A DNA stretch of 5,632 bases, taken from Candidatus Stahliibacteriota bacterium (GTDB taxonomy: Bacteria; Hydrothermota; Tepidihabitantia; B3-TA06). Within the stretch, counting starts at the first letter, position 1, and every line of letters begins with the position of its first letter. Made by a program: the position numbers and the translations under genes. Positions 1 through 4,500 of the stretch are shown one piece after another. Location: assembly GCA_030592225.1 (NCBI GenBank), contig JAUVJT010000142.1, forward strand, positions 1-5,632, in the 5' to 3' direction. Below the pieces are notes generated by a model, which was not told the DNA's origin, ran no database searches, and saw nothing but the letters and a program-made list of their open reading frames with translations.

Positions 1-18
1 CGCAGATTTCGCAGATTA
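1..18. repeat. Two 9-bp direct repeats (CGCAGATTT, CGCAGATTA)
   Basis: Two adjacent 9-bp units differ only in the last base. The array may begin before the window edge. From memory, similar CGCAGATTnCGCAGATTA strings are common between genes in many environmental bacterial genomes, often close to the CTTTGTG-type repeat that also occurs here at 77-103. No function is known to me and no gene overlaps it convincingly. Confidence 0.6.
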
Positions 19-76
19 CACCGATTTTCTGTTAAGTTTCGCATATACATACCTTACTTAGGTTGGTTAATTTCCG

Positions 77-103
77 CTTTGTGCCCTTTGTGTGCTTTGT
101 GGT
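77..103. repeat. Three 9-bp tandem repeats (CTTTGTGnn)
   Basis: Three head-to-tail units, CTTTGTGCC, CTTTGTGTG and CTTTGTGGT, share a seven-base core. The period equals that of the CGCAGATT repeat at 1-18, so the left edge of the window looks like a composite intergenic repeat. A minus-strand ORF can be drawn across it (32-223), but its residues simply translate the repeat and it has no good ribosome site, so I treat the stretch as non-coding. Confidence 0.65.
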
Positions 104-130
104 TATTTTCACACATACTCCTAGTCGCAA

Positions 131-180
131 GTTAAACATTAACTTACGGTAAGTTTGGGAATCCGTCCGGGATTTACCAA
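131..180. repeat. Cluster of small dyad symmetries
   Basis: Three small inverted repeats lie side by side: GTTAA/TTAAC around ACA (131-143), AACTTA/TAAGTT around CGG (141-155, sharing bases with the first), and AATCC/GGATT (160-164 and 170-174), which can be extended by TTGG/CCAA (155-158 and 177-180) across a small internal loop. They lie just past the minus-strand terminator at 190-219. They could be protein-binding dyads, remains of a repeat element, or chance in AT-rich DNA. Confidence 0.3.
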
Positions 181-189
181 TTGTGTGTG

Positions 190-219
190 AAAAGGAAAAC
201 CCCGGGCGGAAACCCGGGG
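190..219 (-). terminator. Intrinsic terminator of the small minus-strand gene
   Basis: Read on the minus strand, a GC-only 7-bp stem (arms at 213-219 and 200-206, CCCCGGG pairing with CCCGGGG) with a six-base loop is followed at once by TTTTCCTTTT (199-190). This is the classic rho-independent layout. On the plus strand the stem is followed by no T-run, so the terminator is directional. It lies about 30 bases past the stop codon of the 27-codon ORF. Confidence 0.75.
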
Positions 220-248
220 CCAAATTCTACAAAAAGAGTAGGATTAAA

Positions 249-332
249 CTACGGGCATCCCTTGGTCAGGGACAGAGTAAAACCGATCACCAGCATCGGT
301 CCCCACAGGTTGTAGTTTAATCTTTCTCTCAT
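249..332 (-). CDS. Small hydrophobic peptide, 27 aa
   Basis: Function unknown. The peptide starts MRERLNYNLWGP, continues with a hydrophobic run MLVIGFTLSL and ends TKGCP. The positively charged N-terminus before a hydrophobic run suggests a membrane-associated micro-peptide, although the hydrophobic part is short for a full membrane span. AGGAG (339-343) sits six bases before the ATG, a textbook spacing. A perfect-consensus promoter lies upstream and an intrinsic terminator downstream, so the ORF is a self-contained one-gene unit transcribed away from the 574-2341 genes. Most of the coding sequence lies between or within the arms of a predicted RNA fold, and the TAG stop is inside the closing stem. 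Alternatives are a non-coding RNA with a chance ORF, or a toxin-like or leader peptide. Nothing identifies an antitoxin or a regulated downstream gene in the window. Confidence 0.5.
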   Translation of the reverse strand: MRERLNYNLWGPMLVIGFTLSLTKGCP

Positions 333-367
333 CTAATACTCCTAAACAAGTCAATAGTTAACCCTGA

Positions 368-395
368 ATTATACGTACTTCCACCACCTTGTCAA
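368..395 (-). promoter_or_regulatory. Perfect-consensus sigma70 promoter, minus strand
   Basis: On the minus strand TTGACA (395-390) and TATAAT (373-368) are separated by 16 bp. Both boxes match the consensus at all six positions. Transcription should start near 361, giving a ~29-base leader before the 27-codon ORF. It is the strongest-looking promoter in the window and faces away from the plus-strand promoter at 451. Confidence 0.75.
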
Positions 396-450
396 GTTTT
401 GTGCAACCATTCACGCTTATATACAGTGCAAGTGCGCTTTTTGAGGGGGG

Positions 451-478
451 TTGACAAGGGGGGGTAGATGGGTACTAT
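451..478 (+). promoter_or_regulatory. Sigma70-type promoter for the zinc-ribbon/TPR gene
   Basis: TTGACA (451-456) is a perfect -35 box. A 16-bp spacer leads to TACTAT (473-478), a four-of-six match to TATAAT. Transcription would start near 485, giving a leader of about 90 bases before the ATG at 574. The bases following the -35 box (AAGGGGGGG) resemble those of the divergent promoter (AAGGTGGTGG). Confidence 0.5.
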
Positions 479-573
479 TTCATCATGTCTAGGAATTTCC
501 ATGAGGTTTGGTATAGAATCAAGGAAAGTATATCATATAGTGAGAAATCCTTTACGAATAAAGAGATTGAGAT

Positions 574-1224
574 ATGACAGAAGAAGTGGTTTCCTTAGAA
601 TGTCCAAGATGTGGGGCTCCAGTAGGCAGAAATGATAGGATGTGTGGACACTGTAAATCTCCTATGTATGTTAAATCAGTTAAGGAAGTTACCACTGTCA
701 TCAGGAGCGGTAAACAGGATAAAAATCCTCAGCAAATAATGAATGACTACATCAATTTTTACAACAAAAAGTTACTCCAAGATGAATCACATCTCGATTC
801 ATTATTGGCTCTGGGTCTGTTCTATATTGAAACAAAACAGGGGGAAAAGGCCATTGAGAAACTTGAAAAAGCCAAAGACCTTTCACCAGCAACCGCATCA
901 ATATACTTCTATCTTGCTTTAGCCATGGTGTTTAAGAGACGTCCCAGAGTTATGACAAAAATGGAGGTACAAAAGGTTGAGGAACAATTGGAAGCAGTCA
1001 GATGTATCGATTCCGAGTTTGGTGTAGCTGATTTGCTCCTTGGAGCGGTTAAGTACGATTTTTACATTATGAACGGCTTGAGACCTCCGGCGCCTGGCCA
1101 TGATGAATTGATCAAATCGGCAAGGAATAAGTATCTTGATCCGGATGATGCAGCCAAGATGCTTGAATTATGCTCCTTTAGTGGCAATCCTGTATTACGC
1201 AATATGCAGGAGATGGATTTGTGA
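574..1224 (+). CDS. Zinc-ribbon and TPR protein, 216 aa
   Basis: Cytoplasmic protein of unknown function. It opens with a double-CxxC zinc ribbon, CPRCG (C10, C13) and CGHC (C24, C27), ten residues between the pairs. A polar linker follows, then helical repeats: a TPR-like unit at about residues 73-106 (LLALGLFYIETKQGEKAIEK) and weaker helices to about 165. There is no signal peptide or membrane segment. Such proteins usually act as scaffolds or adaptors, which is inference here. The ATG lies nine codons before the first zinc cysteine, which supports this start even though the ribosome site (AAAGAGATTGAG) is weak. The gene is AT-rich compared with the genes after 2690. It heads a likely operon: nine bases after its stop comes a micro-ORF, then a membrane protein. 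Confidence 0.85.
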   Translation: MTEEVVSLECPRCGAPVGRNDRMCGHCKSPMYVKSVKEVTTVIRSGKQDKNPQQIMNDYINFYNKKLLQDESHLDSLLALGLFYIETKQGEKAIEKLEKAKDLSPATASIYFYLALAMVFKRRPRVMTKMEVQKVEEQLEAVRCIDSEFGVADLLLGAVKYDFYIMNGLRPPAPGHDELIKSARNKYLDPDDAAKMLELCSFSGNPVLRNMQEMDL

Positions 1225-1233
1225 AAGGAGCCT

Positions 1234-1296
1234 ATGTCTCATGTTGTTAAAGAAGACGTCACAGTTTATAATACTATCAAAGGAGGAGTAAGATGA
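1234..1296 (+). CDS. Micro-ORF linking two genes, 20 aa
   Basis: A 20-codon ORF (MSHVVKEDVTVYNTIKGGVR) fills nearly all of the gap between the zinc-ribbon/TPR gene and the membrane protein. AAAGGAG (1224-1230) lies three bases before its ATG, a strong but rather close ribosome site. Its TGA (1294-1296) overlaps the ATG of the next gene as ATGA, the usual arrangement for translational coupling, and its last codons contain the next gene's Shine-Dalgarno site. It could be a coupling peptide that brings ribosomes to the downstream start, or a chance ORF. The peptide itself has no recognisable motif. Confidence 0.35.
   Translation: MSHVVKEDVTVYNTIKGGVR
1244..1272 (+). promoter_or_regulatory. Possible internal promoter before the membrane-protein gene
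   Basis: TTGTTA (1244-1249, four of six) and a perfect TATAAT (1267-1272) are 17 bp apart. Transcription would begin near 1279, right at the Shine-Dalgarno site AGGAGG (1281-1286), which lies six bases before the ATG at 1293. It lies inside the micro-ORF and may be chance in AT-rich DNA. Confidence 0.3.
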
Positions 1297-2126
1297 CTAA
1301 CTCTCCGGTATCTTACGACGCAAGTCAAAAGCAACGTATGATCAATCACTTCTTTAAAGGAGTGGAACCCTCTTCGGCTGGAGGAGGAGTAACTCTCATT
1401 GTGCTCGGATCCATAGGATTATTACTGGGTATAGGGTTACTGACAGCCCTGGAATATGAAAAAGCCCCAGGAGGTGCTGCACTCTTTGTGGGTTTGCTTT
1501 TTTTAATCATCGGTATTTCGGTAGTCGCATCCCGAGCTTCAGCGAAGAAAAAATTCTGGGCGGAGATGCCTTCTAGGCATCAGCTGGATGAGTGGCTTAA
1601 GGAAGACATTGAACGTTTGAAGAATGAAGCTCGGATGAAACTAGGTATAGAAGAAAGCGAGCTTGCCGCGGACCCCATCTTCTTCATGACCCCCTTATCT
1701 CACGGGATCGATTGGTCATTTCTCGACTCCCGCATAGACAGTTCTTTTTACCTCAACCGCGCCAGGCCCAAGATGGGAATAAACTGGCCGGTGCCATCTT
1801 CCCACCAGCTGGAGTACGTGTTCCTTACCGACCAAATCGTACACATTTACAAGACATGCTGGTCACAGCTTTACGACAAGAAGAGCTACGAAGAAACCGA
1901 AGAGTATTACCTCAAGGACGTTCTCAGCGTATCGACCGAAACCATGCCTCTTATGCAGGGCGTAAGCTTGAAGACAATTATGTTGAAGTTACCGGGTACT
2001 GAAGTCAGGCTCTCCAACGACGAATCGGACGCAACCCGACGCGCCGGCGACATACTCATCCCCACCACGCCCATGGACAAGACCGTGGCTGCCATAAAGA
2101 CCCTGGTTAAAAGTGCCAAGACGTAG
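1293..2126 (+). CDS. Two-TM membrane protein with large cytoplasmic domain, 277 aa
   Basis: Function unknown. After a polar N-terminus (1-30) come two hydrophobic segments, about residues 32-53 (VTLIVLGSIGLLLGIGLL) and 61-80 (GAALFVGLLFLIIGISVV). A basic stretch (RASAKKK) then suggests the following ~195 residues are cytoplasmic. This part begins with charged helices (95-125). It continues with an alternating hydrophobic region (173-240, with EYVFLTDQIVHIYK and YYLKDVLSVSTE) that recalls bacterial PH-like domains, a weak resemblance only. AAAGGAGGAG six bases before the ATG gives a very strong ribosome site. It is coupled to the micro-ORF through ATGA and is probably co-transcribed with 574-1224. 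The first ~370 bases are AT-rich and the remainder shows more C-ending codons, so the gene may be a mosaic. Confidence 0.85.
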   Translation: MTNSPVSYDASQKQRMINHFFKGVEPSSAGGGVTLIVLGSIGLLLGIGLLTALEYEKAPGGAALFVGLLFLIIGISVVASRASAKKKFWAEMPSRHQLDEWLKEDIERLKNEARMKLGIEESELAADPIFFMTPLSHGIDWSFLDSRIDSSFYLNRARPKMGINWPVPSSHQLEYVFLTDQIVHIYKTCWSQLYDKKSYEETEEYYLKDVLSVSTETMPLMQGVSLKTIMLKLPGTEVRLSNDESDATRRAGDILIPTTPMDKTVAAIKTLVKSAKT

Positions 2127-2146
2127 ATCAATAAGTAGATTCTAAG

Positions 2147-2341
2147 ATGATCATGTGCTGGTACTTGCTTATTCTGGCTTTTTTAGCAGCGGTGATCGCG
2201 GTCGTCGTCATGTTGGCCGTACGCAAGGTCAAGTGCAGCATCTATAACTGGGAAGGTCCTTACAGCGAGTGGCGAAAGCTTAAAAGTTGTCCCAGGTGCG
2301 GCAATGAACGATACACTTCTCTCAAAGGTATAAAACAGTAA
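2147..2341 (+). CDS. Small one-TM protein with a half zinc ribbon, 64 aa
   Basis: Function unknown. A single membrane segment (about residues 5-25, YLLILAFLAAVIAVVVML) is followed by a basic flank (RKVK), a short linker and one CPRCG knuckle (C48, C51), after which the protein ends within 13 residues. A complete zinc ribbon needs a second cysteine pair; C30 is the only other nearby cysteine in the soluble part. The protein could be truncated, could dimerise around zinc, or could use the knuckle differently. It starts 20 bases after the membrane-protein gene and shares the CPRCG motif with the first gene of the group, which supports it as the third member. The ATG at 2147 has only a weak ribosome site (TAAG); ATG 2153 is an alternative. 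Confidence 0.55.
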   Translation: MIMCWYLLILAFLAAVIAVVVMLAVRKVKCSIYNWEGPYSEWRKLKSCPRCGNERYTSLKGIKQ

Positions 2342-2410
2342 AGAACAGCAAAATTGAAGTTACAAGGTTGCCCCGCCGTCATTTCCCCCTTTGCGCTCCA
2401 ATCAACCCAC

Positions 2411-2461
2411 GCCGCTGTATCGCGGCCTACGCTATTATTGAACGGACTAGAGAGTCCATTC
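2411..2461. repeat. Two adjacent hairpins in an intergenic stretch
   Basis: GCCGC/GCGGC (2411-2415 and 2422-2426, six-base loop) is followed by a 9-bp dyad (2440-2448 and 2453-2461, four-base loop AGAG). In the second, one pair is C opposite A if read from the plus strand but U-G if read from the minus strand, so an RNA stem would be complete only on the minus strand. The non-coding stretch 2342-2690 otherwise holds the 11-bp repeats and one promoter. The longer ORFs crossing it look like shadows. It may be a REP-like dispersed element, which needs other genome copies to confirm. Confidence 0.45.
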
Positions 2462-2490
2462 TCCACTACATCCAACTCGCCAGGATTTCA

Positions 2491-2556
2491 ACCTGTCCAA
2501 CTTTTGACCAGCTTTTGTCCACCTTTTGGGTATCTTTTGACCACCTTTTGACCAGC
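2491..2556. repeat. 11-bp tandem repeats with phased T-tracts
   Basis: Five consecutive 11-bp units begin with TTTTG at 2502, 2513, 2524, 2535 and 2546: TTTTGACCAGC, TTTTGTCCACC, TTTTGGGTATC, TTTTGACCACC, TTTTGACCAGC. The first and last are identical. A degenerate unit (ACCTGTCCAAC) precedes them at 2491. A TTTT run at 2561-2564 is roughly in phase. The period is close to one helical turn, so the T-tracts fall on one face and could bend the DNA. The array lies 85-140 bp before the promoter at 2641. It may also be an array of binding sites, or part of a dispersed repeat. Confidence 0.7.
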
Positions 2557-2640
2557 TTTATTTTGGCCTCCGCCTGGCGTTTCCCCTTGACTCTTTGCCG
2601 ATTGCAGGTAGGGTTAGCTATGCTTACCTTTCAGTCAACC

Positions 2641-2668
2641 TTGACATCTCAGTTCCCCAACCTATGCT
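2641..2668 (+). promoter_or_regulatory. Sigma70-type promoter for the thiamine-binding gene
   Basis: TTGACA (2641-2646) and TATGCT (2663-2668, four of six) with a 16-bp spacer. Transcription would start near 2675, giving a leader of only about 16 bases that just contains the ribosome site AAGGAG at 2681. Confidence 0.5.
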
Positions 2669-2680
2669 TAAAGCACAAGA

Positions 2681-2686
2681 AAGGAG
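2681..2686 (+). promoter_or_regulatory. Ribosome binding site that sets the start at 2691
   Basis: AAGGAG lies four bases before ATG 2691. The same frame is open back to an ATG at 2595, but that start has no such site and would add 32 residues that the family lacks. The promoter at 2641-2668 would also lie inside the longer version. Confidence 0.75.
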
Positions 2687-2690
2687 CGCT

Positions 2691-2996
2691 ATGCTGGTAC
2701 AATTCACCATGTTTCCCACCGATAAGGGCGAGAGCGTATCCGGCTACGTGGCCCAGGTTATAGACGTTTGCGATGAGTCAGGCCTGCCCTACAAGCTGGG
2801 GCCAATGTCCACCTCAATCGAAGGTGAATGGGACGAGGTGTTTGGTGTTATCAAGGCCTGCCGGGATAAGCTGCGCAAGGTCTCGAACCGTGTCTACATC
2901 GTTATCTCGGTAGACGACCGCAAGGACGCCAAAAACCGCATCGAGGGAAAAATCAGTGCCGTGGCGGCAAAGCTGGGTCGGGAACCTTTGGTGTAA
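2691..2996 (+). CDS. MTH1187/YqgV-family thiamine-binding protein, 101 aa
   Basis: Small cytoplasmic protein of the MTH1187/YqgV family (formerly DUF77, Pfam Thiamine_BP), related to the domains of YkoF. Members have a ferredoxin-like fold, oligomerise and bind thiamine or its pyrimidine part; the physiological role is poorly known. Family hallmarks are visible in order: an N-terminal strand MLVQFTMFP, GESVSGYVAQVID, the SGLPYKLGPMST stretch, the signature IEGEWDEV at about residues 44-51, VIKAC, and the strand VYIVISVDDRKDA at about residues 69-81. The length is typical of the family. It has its own promoter and ribosome site and is followed 46 bases later by the TPR gene, which has a separate promoter. 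No TPP riboswitch or thiamine biosynthesis gene is seen in the window, so a link to thiamine rests on family membership alone. Confidence 0.92.
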   Translation: MLVQFTMFPTDKGESVSGYVAQVIDVCDESGLPYKLGPMSTSIEGEWDEVFGVIKACRDKLRKVSNRVYIVISVDDRKDAKNRIEGKISAVAAKLGREPLV

Positions 2997-3008
2997 CGGT
3001 TCGTCAAG

Positions 3009-3036
3009 TTGACATCTTCACGAGTTTGCATAAAGT
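3009..3036 (+). promoter_or_regulatory. Promoter placing transcription start at the TPR gene's ATG
   Basis: TTGACA (3009-3014), a 16-bp spacer and TAAAGT (3031-3036, four of six). The -10 box ends six bases before ATG 3043, so transcription should begin at or next to the start codon. No Shine-Dalgarno-like sequence lies in between (AATCTC), which fits a leaderless mRNA. Confidence 0.5.
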
Positions 3037-3042
3037 AATCTC

Positions 3043-4338
3043 ATGCTGTGGAATGATGACGCTTGGTTCCTAAAGGTTCATAAGGACGCAAGGGCCGCTG
3101 AAAACGCCGGCGATACCCATAACGCCGAGCGGTTCTACCGGTCTTTATACGAAAAAGCCATACAGGAAGGTGAGCGCGAGACCATCCACGCGGCGCGGCT
3201 GGCATGGATACATTTTTTAATTTTCGCCTGCCGGTACGACGAAGCGCGGCTTGAGACCGAGCGGTTTCTGCCCGAACTGCCCGAAGGCGAGCAGAGCAGG
3301 TACCAGTTGCGCATGTACTCCGCAAGCATCGCCTACTACAAGAATTCCTACGAGGAGGTGGTAAACATTACCCAGCGGCTTCTTTCCGCGCCGGAGTGCT
3401 CGATTAAAATCAAGGTTGAGGCTCTCAACAGCCTTGCCCTTGCCAGGCGTCACATGGGTATGCTCGAGCAGGCGCTGGAGCATTTCCACGAGGCGCTGCT
3501 CATGGTGCGTCGCCATAAGTTGCTGGATGACGGGCATTACGACGGCAACATCGCGCTGGTGTACGAGGATCAGCACCGCTACTCCGAGGCTCTGGCCGCC
3601 TACCAGGTGGCGCTCAAGAAGGCAAAGAAAGCTGGAGATGAGGAGATGGTGGTATTTGCGTTGACCGGGGTAGGCGAGATAAAGCGTCAGTTTGGGTTAT
3701 TTACCGAGGCGAAAGAGGTGTTTGACCAGGCTGTTGCCAGGGCCGAGAGCATGGACAACAAATTGATGGCGCAGAACCTGCACGTGCTCATGGCCGATCT
3801 GGAACGGGAGCAGGGTAATCTGGTTGCGGCGTTTGATCATGCCACCGCGTCTATTCTTCTCTCTCAGGAAGAGGATATCCCCGAGTCCGAAGCCGAAGCG
3901 CGATTGATCAGCGGCTGGATACTTCTGGATCGTGCCCAGGCCAACGATGCTGCATCTGCCCTGAACCATAGTCGGCGCATAGCCGAGATATACACCGAAC
4001 TGGGTCTTGATTTCGGGCTGGCCTCGGCTCTAACCCTTCAGGCGGCGGCGCTGCTGGCTCTGGGCGAGGCTGATAAGGCGTCGAAGGCGGCGCTGCAGGC
4101 CATCAAGCTTGCCGAAGGCGAGGAAGGCGAGGGGGGCGATGAGGATGAGCTTACCTATTACACGGCGTTCCGGGCGCTTACGGCGCAGGACAAACCCGAT
4201 GAGGCCGCTGACATGCTGAGACGCGCCGCGCAGATGGTGCAAGACAAGGCGGCCAACGTTCCTTTTGAGGTGCGGAAAGATTTCCTGGCCAGACCGAGGA
4301 ATAAGGAGATTCTGGCGGCCCTGGCTGAGTTCTCCTGA
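3043..4338 (+). CDS. Multi-TPR protein, 431 aa
   Basis: Cytoplasmic all-helical protein built of tetratricopeptide repeats, presumably a protein-interaction scaffold; its partner is unknown. Clear repeats occur at about residues 125-158 (ALNSLALARRHMGMLEQALE), 165-198 (NIALVYEDQHRYSEALAAY), 203-238 and 243-275, with more degenerate ones at 20-115, 283-316, 322-356 and 371-402. An acidic, glycine-rich insert (359-369, GEEGEGGDEDE) breaks the C-terminal part. The end (VPFEVRKDFLARPRNKEIL) resembles the tail after TPR blocks in many bacterial signalling proteins (MalT-like or kinase-linked), but here no kinase, ATPase or DNA-binding domain is attached. There is no signal peptide. The gene is GC-rich, unlike 574-1224. 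The ATG at 3043 lacks a ribosome site but fits the leaderless promoter. The stop lies six bases before an inverted-ended repeat element. Confidence 0.9.
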   Translation: MLWNDDAWFLKVHKDARAAENAGDTHNAERFYRSLYEKAIQEGERETIHAARLAWIHFLIFACRYDEARLETERFLPELPEGEQSRYQLRMYSASIAYYKNSYEEVVNITQRLLSAPECSIKIKVEALNSLALARRHMGMLEQALEHFHEALLMVRRHKLLDDGHYDGNIALVYEDQHRYSEALAAYQVALKKAKKAGDEEMVVFALTGVGEIKRQFGLFTEAKEVFDQAVARAESMDNKLMAQNLHVLMADLEREQGNLVAAFDHATASILLSQEEDIPESEAEARLISGWILLDRAQANDAASALNHSRRIAEIYTELGLDFGLASALTLQAAALLALGEADKASKAALQAIKLAEGEEGEGGDEDELTYYTAFRALTAQDKPDEAADMLRRAAQMVQDKAANVPFEVRKDFLARPRNKEILAALAEFS

Positions 4339-4344
4339 TGCTTT

Positions 4345-4494
4345 CGTCATCGCGAACAATCGGTTGTCTCTTTTGGATGCGGGGAAGCGCGGCATTCTCA
4401 AACCACCTCGTGGGGAAATCTCCAGGTTAGTCTTAAGGTATTGGTTAGCGCCACATATGAGACTGTTGCTTTTCCCTGGTCGGTCGCAGTGACG
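4345..4494. mobile_element. MITE-like element with imperfect inverted ends, ~150 bp
   Basis: The left end CGTCATCGCGAAC (4345-4357) and the reverse complement of the right end, CGTCACTGCGACC (4482-4494), match at 10 of 13 positions. A TGTCTC string near the left end (4365-4370) matches GTCTC on the other strand near 4459-4463, extending the similarity inwards. Inside is a CCAC/GTGG mini-hairpin (4403-4412 region). From memory, CGTCATTGCGAG-type ends followed by ...CAATCTC are typical of dispersed non-coding repeats in many bacteria. There is no transposase and no clear target duplication. It could be a non-autonomous insertion or a REP-like element. Short ORFs across it are not credible genes. 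Confidence 0.5.
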
Positions 4495-4500
4495 TGAAGA

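Larger units (their letters stand above)
190..361 (-). ncRNA. Putative structured small transcript, about 170 nt
   Basis: A transcript beginning about seven bases past the consensus -10 box (start near 361) and ending in the T-run near 190 would be about 170 nt. It can fold into a three-armed shape. A perfect 11-bp closing stem pairs 312-322 with 242-252 (GATTAAACTAC with GTAGTTTAATC). Inside it are a 6-bp hairpin (295-300 with 282-287, seven-base loop) and a 5-bp hairpin (268-272 with 258-262, five-base loop). I recognise no Rfam family. The same RNA contains a 27-codon ORF with a good Shine-Dalgarno site, so it may be an mRNA, a regulatory RNA or both. The boundaries are inferred from the promoter and terminator only. 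Confidence 0.5.

Noticed and set aside
32..223. 63-aa minus-strand ORF
   Set aside because: It crosses the 9-bp repeats and the terminator stem, lacks a good ribosome site, and its protein is a translation of repeat DNA.
2491..2556. CRISPR array
   Set aside because: Units of 11 bp follow each other without spacers and there are no cas genes in the window.
2595..2690. Longer N-terminus for the thiamine-binding protein starting at ATG 2595
   Set aside because: No ribosome site there, the extra 32 residues do not belong to the family, and AAGGAG plus the family's typical N-terminus point to ATG 2691.
2641..2690. TPP riboswitch in front of the thiamine-binding gene
   Set aside because: The predicted leader is about 16 bases and no thi-box-like conserved sequence is visible upstream.
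2354..2763. Two overlapping plus-strand ORFs (2354-2551 and 2368-2763)
   Set aside because: They run through hairpins and 11-bp repeats, and the longer one overlaps the thiamine-binding gene in another frame; no protein-like features.
3217..3576. 119-aa minus-strand ORF opposite the TPR gene
   Set aside because: Antisense open frame produced by GC-rich codons of the TPR gene; no ribosome site or motif.
4030..4401. 123-aa minus-strand ORF opposite the TPR gene end
   Set aside because: It is an antisense shadow of a well-supported GC-rich TPR gene and runs into the repeat element.
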